Positions 8,796 to 17,931 of a DNA stretch of 35,739 nt are shown here, in pieces (the stretch's first letter is position 1; the number at the start of each line of letters is the position of its first letter). Both the position numbers and the translations under genes were made by a program. The notes under the pieces are model-generated. The model had not been told where the DNA came from. It did no database searches and was given only the letters and a program-made list of their open reading frames with translations. The stretch comes from Gammaproteobacteria bacterium (GTDB lineage: Bacteria > Pseudomonadota > Gammaproteobacteria > Pseudomonadales > Halieaceae): contig JAUIEP010000035.1 in the NCBI GenBank assembly GCA_030428835.1, positions 1 through 35,739 of the forward strand, given 5' to 3'.

Positions 8796-10270
8796 GCGAG
8801 GAGATCCTCGTCAACGTCACACCGATGGAAACACGCGTCGCCGTGCTGGACAACGGCGCCACTCAGGACATCCATATCGAGCGCGCGGTCAATCGCGGCA
8901 TCGTCGGCAATATCTACGCGGGTAAGGTGGTCCGCGTGCTGCCTGGCATGCAGGCGGCCTTCGTGGAGATCGGTGTGGAGCGCACCGCCTTCATACACCT
9001 GTCCGACATCGTCCCGGCGGGCGCGCGCGGTCGCGAACCGCAGGACGAGGCCCCCGAGCGGGTCTCCGACCACCTGCGTGAGGGGCAGAAGGTTGTCGTG
9101 CAGGTCACGCGGGAGCCGCTGGGCAGCAAGGGTGCCCGGCTGACGACGGGCCTGTCCGTCTCCACCCGTTACCTCGTGCTGATGCCGCAGACCGACCACA
9201 TTGGCGTCTCCCAGCTCATCGAGGAACCCGGGGAGCGCCAGCGCCTGCTCGCGCTGTTGGACGAGGCGCTGGCCGCGCAGCAGATGGCGGACGCCGGCGG
9301 TTACATCATACGCACCGCGGCCGAGGGGGCGGGACTTCAGGAGCTGTGCGCCGACCTGCGCTACCTGCGGCGGCTCTGGGCCGCGGTCGCGCGCAGGGCG
9401 GAGCAGGCGACGGCCCCGGAGCTGCTCTACGAGGACCTGCCGCTGCACCTGCGTACCGCGCGCGACCTCGCCCGCGCCGGCGTCGAGGCCATCCACGTCG
9501 ACAGCCGCGAGGCCTTCGAGGCGCTCGCCGCGTTCTGCGAGTCCTACATGCCGGAAGTGAGCGGCCTGCTCGAGCATTACACCGGCGCCCGCCCGCTGTT
9601 CGACCTGTACGGCGTGGAGGAGGACATCCAGCGCGCGCTCGGTCGGCAGGTCGACCTGAAGTCCGGGGGTCACCTGATCATCGACCAGACGGAGGCGATG
9701 ACCACGATCGACGTGAATACCGGTTCCTTTGTCGGCAGGAGCAACCAGGCCGACACCATCCTCAAGACCAACCTCGAGGCGGCCACCGCGCTGGCGCGGC
9801 AACTGCGCATGCGCAACCTCGGCGGCATCATCATTGTCGACTTCATCGACATGGCGGACGCGGAGCACAGGCGCCAGGTGCACCGGGCGCTCGAAAAGGC
9901 CATGGCGCACGACCCGGCGCGCAACCAGATCACGGGCGTGTCCGACCTCGGCCTCGTGGAGATGACCCGCAAGCGCACCCGCGAGAGCCTGGAGCGCATG
10001 TTGTGCGAAACGTGCCCGGTGTGCGATGGTCGCGGTGTGCAGAAGACCGCGGAAACTGTGTGTTATGAGATATTCCGCGAGATCATGCGCGATGCCAAAG
10101 CCTATGAGAACGATGCGCTGATGGTGCTCGCCGCGCAGGCGGTCGTCGATCGCCTGCTGGACGAGGAGTCCGCCAATCTGGCCGATCTCGGGGAGTTTGT
10201 GGGCAAGGCGATCAGTTTTCGTGCAGAACCGCGCTACTCGCAGGAGCAGTTCGACATTATTCTGCTCTAA
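8792..10270 (+). CDS. rng: Ribonuclease G
   Basis: RNase G is the short RNase E homologue that matures the 5' end of 16S rRNA and decays some mRNAs. I chose the GTG at 8792, which overlaps the maf stop as GTGA and gives MSEEILVNV, the standard N-terminus; a longer open frame from 8516 merely runs through maf. At 492 residues it matches the family (489 in E. coli). Visible are the S1 RNA-binding domain (YAGKVVRVLPGMQAAFVEIG), the catalytic DNase I-like region with TTIDVNTGSF and IIIVDFIDM holding the metal-binding aspartates, and the zinc-link cysteines Cys405, Cys408 and Cys411. No C-terminal scaffold is present, which excludes RNase E. Confidence 0.97.
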   Translation: MSEEILVNVTPMETRVAVLDNGATQDIHIERAVNRGIVGNIYAGKVVRVLPGMQAAFVEIGVERTAFIHLSDIVPAGARGREPQDEAPERVSDHLREGQKVVVQVTREPLGSKGARLTTGLSVSTRYLVLMPQTDHIGVSQLIEEPGERQRLLALLDEALAAQQMADAGGYIIRTAAEGAGLQELCADLRYLRRLWAAVARRAEQATAPELLYEDLPLHLRTARDLARAGVEAIHVDSREAFEALAAFCESYMPEVSGLLEHYTGARPLFDLYGVEEDIQRALGRQVDLKSGGHLIIDQTEAMTTIDVNTGSFVGRSNQADTILKTNLEAATALARQLRMRNLGGIIIVDFIDMADAEHRRQVHRALEKAMAHDPARNQITGVSDLGLVEMTRKRTRESLERMLCETCPVCDGRGVQKTAETVCYEIFREIMRDAKAYENDALMVLAAQAVVDRLLDEESANLADLGEFVGKAISFRAEPRYSQEQFDIILL

Positions 10271-10298
10271 ACTAGCGTGGTACCGGGAGAGCAGCGGA

Positions 10299-13200
10299 TT
10301 GCGGATTTTCTACGACAGACTGAGTAGCGCGCTGTGGGTCGCGCTGGTGAGCCTGTTGCTGCTGCTCGCGATCTACGTCAGCGTCGGTCGCGTGCTCATG
10401 GCGAATCTCGCCGCCTATCGCGAGCCGATTCTACAGGAACTCAATGTGCGCCTGCCGTTCACGGTGGAAGCGCAATCCATGCGCGGCTCCTGGCAGTCGT
10501 TCTCGCCCTACGTCGTGATGCGCGACCTGCGCGTCAGCTTCCCGGAACAGGACATGCCGCCGCTCGCGTTCGGCGAAGGCCGCATCCGCATCGACGTACT
10601 CAATACCCTGCGCACAGGCACCCTGCAGGTGCGCCGGGTGGAACTGACAGCCCTCAAGCTGCGCGGCGAGCTGGACAGCGACGGCCGCTTCGAGCTGACC
10701 GGGTTCAGCGGCGGGCAGGGCACCGGGGCCGCGTGGCTCGAGGAATTCCTCCTCAACATCGAGGCGCTGAAGTTAACGGACAACCAGCTCAGCCTCGGTC
10801 TGCCGGACGGCGAACGGCGCGAGTTCGCCCTGGACCTCCTGCTGGAGCGCGAGAGCAGCCGGCGCCTGCTGGAGGCCCGCCTGCAGAGCACCGCGGGCAC
10901 GCGCATCACCCTGCTCGGCGAGGGGGTGGGCAACCCGTTCACCCCCGAGGATTTCGACGGGCGCTTTTACGCGCGCGTCGTGACCAGCAGCCTGGGCGCC
11001 ATGCGCCCCATGATGCCGCAGGATTTACCGCTGCGCATGGACGGCGAAGGCGAGGTGCAGGTATGGCTGGATCTCGAGGGCGGGCAGCCGTCGCTGAGCG
11101 CGCACCTGGACGCCCGCAACCTGGATCTCACGGGAACCAGTGGCGACTGGCACGTACCCCTGGACGAGCTGGCGCTGAAGGCGCAGGTGAGCCAGGAGAA
11201 AAACCGCTGGACGCTGGTCGCCTCCGACCTGGCGGTAGCGCGGGACGCCGCCCGGTTCCACCTGCCCAGCGTGCAGTTTGAAGCCTGGGAGGACAGCGTG
11301 CGCCTGCGCTTCCCCGAGCTCGCGGTGCGCAACGCGCTAGAGTTGTTGAACGAAATGCGTGTCATCCCCGAGGACCTGCGCGACATACTCAATGAGCTGG
11401 CGCCCACGGGCCTGTTGCCCGCGCTGGAGGTGAGCGTGCTGGACCTCGCGCAGCCGGCCCAGAGCTGGCAGGTGAGGGCGAACTTCGAACAGTTGCACGT
11501 CGAGTCCTACCGGGGCGCGCCGGGGGTGACAGGCGCGACCGGCTACGTCGACCTGACTCCCCGGGGCGGGCGCTTCATTGTCGACAGCGAGGATATCGCC
11601 CTCGCTTTCCCCGCGATCTATCGCGAGCCGCTGCGTTTCGCGGACCTGTCGGGTGAGTTCGGCCTGACCTGGGACTCCGACGCGGTGCGCCTGCGCAGTG
11701 ACCTGGTCACGGCGCAGGGGGAAGAGGGCACCGCGCGTGCGTTGTTCGGTCTGTCGCTGCCGCTGTCGGAGTCGGCGGTCGGTCCCGAGATGGATCTTAT
11801 GGTCGGCGTGCAGGACTTCGATGCCGCCTACCGTCGAAAATACCTGCCGTATACGCTGCCCGACAGCCTGCTTGAATGGCTGGACCGCAGTATCGTCGAC
11901 GGCCGGGTCGCCGACGGCGCGTTCCTGTATCGCGGCAGCCTGCGCTCCGGGCAGGGTGCGATGCGTACCGTGCAGCTCGCGTTCAACGTCGCGCGGGCGA
12001 AACTCGAGTATGACCGCCAGTGGCCCGCCGCAACCTTGCAGGACGCCATCGTGCTCATCGACGACACCGCGATCAGTGTCTGGGCCGGGCAGGTGGGTAT
12101 CTTCGATTCCGGCGCCGAAGATGTTTCCGTGGAAACCGTAATCAATGACGGGGGTGAGCCCGTACTCGCCGTGCGGGCGCAGGTCAGCGGGCCGGCGGCG
12201 GACGGCCTGCGCATACTGAATGAATCGGCGCTAGCCTCGCTGGTCGGCGGGACCTTCGGTGAGTGGCGCGCGACGGGAGAGCTCGACACGCAGCTGGATC
12301 TCGAGCTGGTGCTCAAGGACGGGGCGCAACCCCGGGTCGACGTGCAGGCGAAGCTGCGCGACGTCGATCTCGATATCGTCCCCGGCAACCTGCCGGTGAC
12401 ATCGGTCAACGGTTCGTTCGGCTACAGCACCACGACCGGTTTCAGCGGCGATGACCTGCGCGGCGAACTGTGGGGCAGGGCAGTGACGGCCACCATAGCG
12501 CAGCGCCATGCCGACGGCAGCAACTATACGGCGGGCACGTCCGGACTGCGGGTGAACTTCGCGGGCAGCGCCGCCGCCGCGGATGTGCGGCAGTGGCTGG
12601 GCCTCGATTTTCTGGCGCTCGCCGACGGTACCGCGGCTGTGGAGGGCGGGATTCTCCTGCTGCCCGGCGAGCCGCCCTTGCTCGAGGTGAGCAGTGATCT
12701 CGTCGGAGTAAGCCTCGATCTGCCGGACCCGTGGCGCAAGGCGCCCGGTGAGGCGCGTACATTTGCGCTCAATTTGCCGCTGGGCAAGGACGGCGGGCCG
12801 CTCGGCCTGGCGTTGGGCCAGGACCTTGCGCTGGATATACAGCTCGGCGGCGCCTTTGGCGGCGCCCTCGGTATCAACGCCCCGCCGGGGGCAGTCGAGG
12901 AAGGTGTTTTCCGGGTGACGGGCGAGGCGCCGTTTATCGAGGCGGACCAGTGGCTGGGATTTGTCACGGATTACCTGCTGCCCGCTGCGGCGGCCGATGG
13001 CGATGTGCCGGCGATGCCCGCGCCGGTCGAACCTGTCGCACCCGCCGCCGCACCGCGGGTCGTGGTGGAGCAACTGCGCACCCAGATCCTGCGCGTCCTT
13101 GGCCAGACGGTGGAGGCGACGACATTCAGCCTGGATATCGGGCCGGACGAGTGGCAGGTCGCTGTTGCCAACGACTGGCTGCGCGGCGAGGGCGCACTCG

Positions 13201-14318
13201 CGCGCACCGGCGGGCAGTCGCGTGTCACGGTCGATTACCTCGACCTGGACCGCCTGCCCGAGTTGTTGCCGGCAGAAAACCAGGCGCCGGGAGCGGCGGC
13301 GCAGGATGCTGCCCCGGGTTCGACCTCGCCGTTCGAGCTGCCTGACCTCGATATCAGCCTGCTCAACCTGCATCAGGGTGAGCGTCGCCTGGGCGATCTG
13401 CGGTTCCGGCTGGCCAGCGCCGGGGATGACATCAGGCTCGAAGCGATAGGCGGTGAACTTGCCGGGATGCGGCTTGTCGAGGATGCCGGCAACCGGTTGG
13501 ACTGGCGCCGCGGCGAGGCCCCGCAGACCGCATTGTCGGTGCAGCTCGCGTTCAAGAACATCGGCAATACGCTGGACTACTTCGGCTACCAGCGCATCGT
13601 GGAGACACGCAAGGGCGAGATTACGCTCAACCTGGATTGGCCCGGCGGGCCCACCGATATCGATCTCGCGGCGGGTGAGGGCGAACTGGCGCTGAATTTC
13701 GGCAGCGGCAACTTCCTGGCTGTGCCGGCCGGCGCGTCGGGCGCGCTGCGCGTGGTGAGTATCCTCAACCTCTTCGACATCGTGCGCCGTTTGAGCCTGA
13801 CCCACATGTTCGAGTCCGGCATTCCCTTCGACAGCGTCAAGGGCAGCGTGCTTGTCGCCGATGGCCGCATCACCGTGCCGTCGCTATCGGTCAAGGGCGG
13901 CTCCAGTTTCAAATTCTCCGGCGTGTCGGATATCGCGCAGCGCAACCTGAGTGGGGAACTCGTGGCGACGTTGCCGCTGGCCAACAACCTGCCCTGGATC
14001 GCGGCGCTCGCCGCCAACCTGCCCGTCGCGGCGGGCGTGTTCGTGGTCAGTAAGTTGTTCGACAAACAGATGCAACGACTGTCGAGTGGCGTGTACAGCA
14101 TCGAGGGGACCTGGGACGAGCCGCAGATCTCCTTCGACCGGATCTTCGACGACCGCTCCAAGGGCGTTCCGAAGAAAACGCAGGAGAGTGGCGAGCCCGC
14201 TACCGGTACGCCGGCTGAGCCAGGTGTCGCCGCGCAGGAACCCCCGGGCGATCCTGCGCAACCCGGCGCGGCGCCCCCCGGCGAAGCGGCCGTGGAGCCT
14301 CAGTCACCCTCGCCGTAG
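10299..14318 (+). CDS. yhdP: YhdP-family AsmA-like lipid transport protein (1339 aa)
   Basis: YhdP belongs to the AsmA/TamB/VPS13-like bridge proteins; in E. coli it spans the periplasm and helps move phospholipids from the inner to the outer membrane. The start is taken as TTG at 10299, with GGGAGAG eight bases upstream, giving the family N-terminus MRIFYDRLSSALWVALVSL; the longer frame from 10197 only overlaps rng. After one N-terminal membrane helix (about residues 10-35) comes more than 1200 residues of beta-rich sequence forming the predicted groove, with the DUF3971-like region and a hydrophobic segment (WIAALAANLPVAAGVFVVS) near the end. The last 60 residues are a low-complexity Pro/Ala/Glu/Gly tail, probably disordered. 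It overlaps the convergent darP by 19 bases. In E. coli tldD follows; here it does not. Confidence 0.95.
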   Translation: MRIFYDRLSSALWVALVSLLLLLAIYVSVGRVLMANLAAYREPILQELNVRLPFTVEAQSMRGSWQSFSPYVVMRDLRVSFPEQDMPPLAFGEGRIRIDVLNTLRTGTLQVRRVELTALKLRGELDSDGRFELTGFSGGQGTGAAWLEEFLLNIEALKLTDNQLSLGLPDGERREFALDLLLERESSRRLLEARLQSTAGTRITLLGEGVGNPFTPEDFDGRFYARVVTSSLGAMRPMMPQDLPLRMDGEGEVQVWLDLEGGQPSLSAHLDARNLDLTGTSGDWHVPLDELALKAQVSQEKNRWTLVASDLAVARDAARFHLPSVQFEAWEDSVRLRFPELAVRNALELLNEMRVIPEDLRDILNELAPTGLLPALEVSVLDLAQPAQSWQVRANFEQLHVESYRGAPGVTGATGYVDLTPRGGRFIVDSEDIALAFPAIYREPLRFADLSGEFGLTWDSDAVRLRSDLVTAQGEEGTARALFGLSLPLSESAVGPEMDLMVGVQDFDAAYRRKYLPYTLPDSLLEWLDRSIVDGRVADGAFLYRGSLRSGQGAMRTVQLAFNVARAKLEYDRQWPAATLQDAIVLIDDTAISVWAGQVGIFDSGAEDVSVETVINDGGEPVLAVRAQVSGPAADGLRILNESALASLVGGTFGEWRATGELDTQLDLELVLKDGAQPRVDVQAKLRDVDLDIVPGNLPVTSVNGSFGYSTTTGFSGDDLRGELWGRAVTATIAQRHADGSNYTAGTSGLRVNFAGSAAAADVRQWLGLDFLALADGTAAVEGGILLLPGEPPLLEVSSDLVGVSLDLPDPWRKAPGEARTFALNLPLGKDGGPLGLALGQDLALDIQLGGAFGGALGINAPPGAVEEGVFRVTGEAPFIEADQWLGFVTDYLLPAAAADGDVPAMPAPVEPVAPAAAPRVVVEQLRTQILRVLGQTVEATTFSLDIGPDEWQVAVANDWLRGEGALARTGGQSRVTVDYLDLDRLPELLPAENQAPGAAAQDAAPGSTSPFELPDLDISLLNLHQGERRLGDLRFRLASAGDDIRLEAIGGELAGMRLVEDAGNRLDWRRGEAPQTALSVQLAFKNIGNTLDYFGYQRIVETRKGEITLNLDWPGGPTDIDLAAGEGELALNFGSGNFLAVPAGASGALRVVSILNLFDIVRRLSLTHMFESGIPFDSVKGSVLVADGRITVPSLSVKGGSSFKFSGVSDIAQRNLSGELVATLPLANNLPWIAALAANLPVAAGVFVVSKLFDKQMQRLSSGVYSIEGTWDEPQISFDRIFDDRSKGVPKKTQESGEPATGTPAEPGVAAQEPPGDPAQPGAAPPGEAAVEPQSPSP

Positions 14319-14830
14319 TTTTCGCGCAGCTCCTTCAGGTAGCGGAACAGGCGCCGACCCGCCGCGGGAGGCTTGCCCTGTTCGGCCTCGCGCTTCCCCT
14401 GCCGCGCCAGTTGCCGCAGTTGCTGCCGGTCCGCCTCGGGCCAGCGCCGCATCACTGCCTCCACGCCCGCATCGTCCCCGGTGAGTACGCGGTCGCGCAA
14501 TTCCTCCAGCTGGTGGAATGCCGATGCGTCGCGCTGGCGGCTTTCGTGCAGCGCATCGAGTGCGCGGCGGATAGGCTCCGCGTCGACGCGACGCATGAGT
14601 TTGCCGATGAGCTGCAGGTGGCGTTTGCGCGCGCTGTTGCTGCGGATGGCGCGCGCCTCGAGCACCGCTTCACGCAGCGCGTCGTCCTCGAGGGGAATCC
14701 TGGCGAGTTCGCGCTCGCTCAGGTTGACCAGGGTTTCGCCGATGGCCTGCAACGCGTGCATGCGCCGCTTCATCTCGCTCTTGCTCGGCGCGGGGTCCTC
14801 GTCCTCCCGGTGCGGTTCGTAATCAGCCAT
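14300..14830 (-). CDS. darP: Ribosome-associated protein DarP (YjgA)
   Basis: DarP (YjgA, DUF615) binds late 50S assembly intermediates and helps activate the peptidyl-transferase centre. The 176-residue protein starts MADYEPHRED, is highly charged and helical, and contains the family stretches SKSEMKRRMHALQ, RKRHLQLIGKLMR and, at the end, GRRLFRYLKELRE. I used the ATG at 14830; an upstream in-frame ATG at 14875 would add 15 atypical residues. Its start overlaps the mgtE stop by 8 bases, so it is the distal gene of an mgtE-darP pair. In pseudomonads the gene lies in a run with tldD and pmbA; here it is on the opposite strand to yhdP and those genes are absent. Confidence 0.93.
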   Translation of the reverse strand: MADYEPHREDEDPAPSKSEMKRRMHALQAIGETLVNLSERELARIPLEDDALREAVLEARAIRSNSARKRHLQLIGKLMRRVDAEPIRRALDALHESRQRDASAFHQLEELRDRVLTGDDAGVEAVMRRWPEADRQQLRQLARQGKREAEQGKPPAAGRRLFRYLKELRENYGEGD

Positions 14831-16175
14831 AAACCAGCGTGGCGAGTCCGAGGAATGACACGAAGCCCACCACATCGGTGACGGTTGTGAGGACCACGCC
14901 GCCGGCGACGGCGGGGTCGATCTTCATCTGCGTCATGACCAGCGGCAGCACGGCGCCCACGAACGCGGCGGTCACCAGGTTGATGACCATGGCGGCGGCG
15001 ATGATATAGCCGATGCCCGGATCGCCGAACCAGAACGAGGCGGCGACCGCGACCACGACCGCCCACAGGAAGCCGTTGATGGCGCCCACGATCAGCTCGC
15101 GGTTGATCAGCCACGTCCTGTTGTTGCGCTCCACCTGGCCCATCGCGATGCCGCGTACCAGTATCGTAAGGGTCTGTGTGCCGGCGATGCCGCCCATGGA
15201 GGCGACGATGGGCATGAGCACCGCCAGCGCGACCACCTTTTCGATGGTGCCCTGGAACAGGTTGATCACCGAGGCAGCGATGAATGCGGTTAGCAGGTTG
15301 ATGCCCAGCCACATGGCGCGGCGCGGCGCCGCGCGGCGCACGGGGGCGAAGGTATCCTCGTCCTCGTCCAGGCCCGCCATGGACATCAGGTTGTGGTCGG
15401 CGTCCTCGCGTATCACGTCCACCACGTCGTCGATGGTGATGCGGCCCAGCAGTTTGCCCTCGCTGTCCACCACCGGTGCCGATACCCAGTCGTTACGCTC
15501 GAACAGGCGGGTCACCTCGGTAGCCGGTGTATTGACGTCAATCGGTACCACATCGGTGATCATCATCTCGCGTACGCTGGTACCGGGGTCCGACACGAGC
15601 AGGGTGCGCAACGGGAGCAGCCCGATGAACTTGTCGCGGCGGTTGACCACGATCAGGTTGTCGGTCATCGCCGGTATCTCGTCGTGGCGGCGCAGGTAGC
15701 GCAACACGACATCGAGCGTCAGGCGGGCGCGAATGGTGATGGTATCGGTGTTCATGAGGCCGCCCGCGACGTCCTCGGGGTAGTGCATTACCGCTTCCAG
15801 GCGCGCACGGTCCTGGTGGTCCATCGCGTTCAGGACTTCCTGGGTGACGCGGTCGGGCAACTGCTGGAGGATGTCCGCGACATCGTCGTCCTCCAGCCCC
15901 TCGGTGATCTGGGCGACCTCGGAGGCGTCCATGTCGCCGAGAAACTCCACGCGCAACTCGTCGGTCAGCTCGCCGATCACCTCACCTTCACGCTCCACTT
16001 CCACGAGCTGCCACAGTACCTGGCGGAACTTCGGGGGCGAGGATTCGAGCAGGTGCGCGACGTCGGCGGAGGAGAGGCCGTTGAGCATGCGGCGGACGTC
16101 GACGAAGGTGCCACTGTCGAGGGCGTTGGAGAGGCGGTCCAGGGCGCTGGGGGATGTCGCTTTGTTCTGCACCAT
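14823..16175 (-). CDS. mgtE: Magnesium transporter MgtE
   Basis: MgtE is a Mg2+-gated magnesium channel. The 450-residue protein shows the full architecture: an N-terminal MgtE_N superhelical domain (residues 1-130, with repeated LLESSPPKFRQVLW-like helices), two CBS domains (about 135-260, including PVVDSEGKLLGRITIDDVVDVI), a plug helix, and five membrane helices from about 285 to the end. The pore motif MASMGG-type sequence appears as MPIVASMGGIAGTQ, the variant common in gammaproteobacteria, and the conserved Asp in TTVTDVVGF of the last helix is present. A GGGGAGAAG ribosome site precedes the ATG, and a good promoter lies about 50 bases upstream. The start of darP overlaps its end. Confidence 0.96.
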   Translation of the reverse strand: MVQNKATSPSALDRLSNALDSGTFVDVRRMLNGLSSADVAHLLESSPPKFRQVLWQLVEVEREGEVIGELTDELRVEFLGDMDASEVAQITEGLEDDDVADILQQLPDRVTQEVLNAMDHQDRARLEAVMHYPEDVAGGLMNTDTITIRARLTLDVVLRYLRRHDEIPAMTDNLIVVNRRDKFIGLLPLRTLLVSDPGTSVREMMITDVVPIDVNTPATEVTRLFERNDWVSAPVVDSEGKLLGRITIDDVVDVIREDADHNLMSMAGLDEDEDTFAPVRRAAPRRAMWLGINLLTAFIAASVINLFQGTIEKVVALAVLMPIVASMGGIAGTQTLTILVRGIAMGQVERNNRTWLINRELIVGAINGFLWAVVVAVAASFWFGDPGIGYIIAAAMVINLVTAAFVGAVLPLVMTQMKIDPAVAGGVVLTTVTDVVGFVSFLGLATLVYG

Positions 16176-16200
16176 GTGTCTTCTCCCCAGCCAAGCCCCC

Positions 16201-16216
16201 CGGGCCCGCCGGCCCG
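16201..16216 (-). other. GC-only hairpin at the 5' end of the predicted mgtE leader
   Basis: CGGGCC-cgcc-GGCCCG forms a six-base-pair all-GC stem with a four-base loop. With the promoter at 16227-16255 transcription would start near 16220, so the hairpin would sit within the first ~20 bases of the mgtE mRNA. It could stabilise the 5' end. The leader is too short for a known magnesium riboswitch. Confidence 0.4.
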
Positions 16217-16226
16217 AATCCGGGAA

Positions 16227-16255
16227 ATTATCCGGAAAAGCCCGGGGTGCAACAA
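16227..16255 (-). promoter_or_regulatory. Sigma-70 promoter for mgtE-darP
   Basis: On the minus strand, TTGTTG (16255-16250), a 17-base spacer and GATAAT (16232-16227). Two hexamers at ideal spacing lie 52 bases upstream of the mgtE start, in the only spacer between npr and mgtE. No operator is evident. Confidence 0.6.
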
Positions 16256-16309
16256 CGGGATTAGTTACAGATTTGCCGCGCGGGAGTCGCGCGACGGGGT
16301 GGCTACCGC

Positions 16310-16579
16310 TTATTCGGGTTCGTCGAAGCGGTTTTCGATGAGAGTCGTCAGCGCCGCCAGCGCGTCCTCCTCGTCTTCGCCCTCGATCAGGACGTCGAGC
16401 ACCGTGCCCTTGCCGGCCGCCAGCATCATGACGGACATGATGCTCTTGCCGTCGATGAGCTTATCGCCGACCCCGGCCTGGATGGTGCTGGAAAATGCGC
16501 CGGTGCAATCGACAAACTTCTTCGCTGCACGGGCGTGCAGGCCAAGTTTGTTGATGATTGTTACCTGGGTGCGGATCAC
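16310..16579 (-). CDS. ptsO: Phosphocarrier NPr (HPr family, nitrogen PTS)
   Basis: NPr passes phosphate from EI-Ntr (PtsP) to EIIA-Ntr (PtsN) in the regulatory nitrogen phosphotransferase system. The 89-residue protein has the HPr signature NKLGLHARAA with the phosphorylated His15, and GKSIMSVMML with Ser46, the regulatory position in HPr. The start is GTG at 16579. It is the last gene of the rpoN-hpf-ptsN-rapZ-npr run, 12 bases after the rapZ stop, matching the E. coli order. No intrinsic terminator follows; the downstream spacer has only GC palindromes without a T-run. Confidence 0.95.
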   Translation of the reverse strand: MIRTQVTIINKLGLHARAAKKFVDCTGAFSSTIQAGVGDKLIDGKSIMSVMMLAAGKGTVLDVLIEGEDEEDALAALTTLIENRFDEPE

Positions 16580-16591
16580 TCGTTCGCCTGG

Positions 16592-17446
16592 CTATTCGAG
16601 TTCTCGGTGTCTGATGTGGATACCGGGCAACGTCTCCCGGTAGTGCTGGTACAGCCGATCAGCTAGGTATACTGACCGATGTTGTCCCCCCGTACAACCC
16701 AGGGCGATGGTCATGTAACTGCGGTTGCCCTCGCGGTACCGCGGCAGCCAGCGATCGAGGTAGCCGGAGATATCGTCGTACAGTTCCTGGGTCATGGGCT
16801 GCTCGCGCAGGAAGGCCTGTACCGCCGGGTCCAGGCCGGTCTTCAGTCGCAGTTCCTTCACCCAGTGGGGATTGGGCAGCATACGTACATCGAATACGAG
16901 ATCCGCATCCGCCGGCACGCCGCGCTTGAAGCCGAAGGATTGCACCAGGACGGACATTTTCCCCGCTGTCGTACCCAGGAGTCGCTGCTTGATGGTGTCG
17001 CGCAACTCGTACAGGGTCATCTGGCTCGTATCCAGTGTCAGGTCGGCGCTGGAGGAAATGGGCGCGAGCAGTTCGCGCTCGCGCTCGATGGCCTCGGCGA
17101 GCGGGATGTTCTCCGTACTCAGCGGGTGGCGCCGGCGGGTTTCGCCGAAGCGCTGGATGAGGATGACTTCCTGGGCGTCGAGGAACAGTACCTGGCGTTC
17201 CACGGTGTCCGGCAGCGAACCCACGATGTCGCGAAAATTGGCGAGGTCCTGCCAGGCGTTGCGGGCATCGATACACACCGCGGTGCCCTGGAACAGTTTG
17301 AACTCGTGCCCGCTGGTTTTCTCCACCAGGGAGGGCAGCAGCGAGGCGGGCAGGTTGTCGATGCAGTAGTAACCTTCATCCTCGAGCTGGTTGAGGGCGG
17401 TACTCTTGCCCGAGCCGGAACGACCGCTGATGATGATGAGGCGCAC
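16592..17446 (-). CDS. rapZ: RNase adapter protein RapZ
   Basis: RapZ binds nucleotides and amino-sugar signals, and in enterobacteria guides RNase E to the small RNA GlmZ to control glucosamine-6-phosphate synthase. The 284-residue protein has a Walker A motif GRSGSGKST at residues 8-16 directly after a hydrophobic beta strand, the YYCIDNLP motif that follows it in this family, a kinase-like N-terminal half, and the C-terminal GCTGGQHRSVY signature of the RNA-binding domain near residue 250. It starts 11 bases downstream of the ptsN stop. Whether a GlmZ-type RNA exists here cannot be seen; none is recognisable in the window. Confidence 0.96.
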   Translation of the reverse strand: MRLIIISGRSGSGKSTALNQLEDEGYYCIDNLPASLLPSLVEKTSGHEFKLFQGTAVCIDARNAWQDLANFRDIVGSLPDTVERQVLFLDAQEVILIQRFGETRRRHPLSTENIPLAEAIERERELLAPISSSADLTLDTSQMTLYELRDTIKQRLLGTTAGKMSVLVQSFGFKRGVPADADLVFDVRMLPNPHWVKELRLKTGLDPAVQAFLREQPMTQELYDDISGYLDRWLPRYREGNRSYMTIALGCTGGQHRSVYLADRLYQHYRETLPGIHIRHRELE

Positions 17447-17457
17447 GCCGGGCTGCC

Positions 17458-17931
17458 TCAGTCCGGTCCCGTCATCGCGAGTTCGTACAGGGCGCGGCGG
17501 TCAGTCGCCGCGCGCAGGGCCTTGCAGAACTCGTGGTCACCGAACATGCGCGCTACCTCCGCGAGAATATCCAGGTGTTCCTGGTGCGCTTCTTCGGGTA
17601 CCAGGAGCACGAAGAGCAGGTCTACCGGCCTGTCATCCGGTGCATCAAACGGTATCGGTTCGCTGAGGCTTAGTAAAGCGCCCAGCGGTGCGGTGCAGCT
17701 GGCGGCGCGGCAGTGGGGAATGGCGATGCCGTCACCCAGGGCGGTGCTGCCCAGCTTCTCCCGCTCTATCAGGTGGTCGAGCACATCCTCGTACACGAGG
17801 TCCGTGCGGTCATCGCAGACCAGCTGTGTAATGGTTTCAAACAGTCGTTTCTTGCTGCCCCCGGCGATTTTGCACGCTGTGCGCGCCGGGGAGAGGATAT
17901 CTTCAAGGGCTGCCATGGCGTGGTGAGTCAA
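17458..17931 (-). CDS. ptsN: Nitrogen-regulatory EIIA protein PtsN
   Basis: EIIA-Ntr is the output protein of the nitrogen PTS. In its unphosphorylated or phosphorylated form it controls potassium uptake, KdpD and other targets. The 157-residue protein shows the PTS EIIA type-2 fold with the phosphorylation site IAIPHCR (His73 in this numbering), and GSKKRLFETI near residue 25 typical of PtsN. The first start is TTG at 17931, overlapping the hpf stop by 4 bases and preceded by a GGGGG stretch; an ATG at 17916 would shorten the protein by five residues and is equally plausible. It sits between hpf and rapZ as in E. coli. Confidence 0.95.
   Translation of the reverse strand: MTHHAMAALEDILSPARTACKIAGGSKKRLFETITQLVCDDRTDLVYEDVLDHLIEREKLGSTALGDGIAIPHCRAASCTAPLGALLSLSEPIPFDAPDDRPVDLLFVLLVPEEAHQEHLDILAEVARMFGDHEFCKALRAATDRRALYELAMTGPD

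Noticed and set aside
10197-10298. Upstream extension of yhdP
   Set aside because: It overlaps rng; the TTG at 10299 has a good ribosome site and the conserved family N-terminus.
16276-16297. GC palindromes after npr as an intrinsic terminator
   Set aside because: No T-run follows in the direction of npr transcription.
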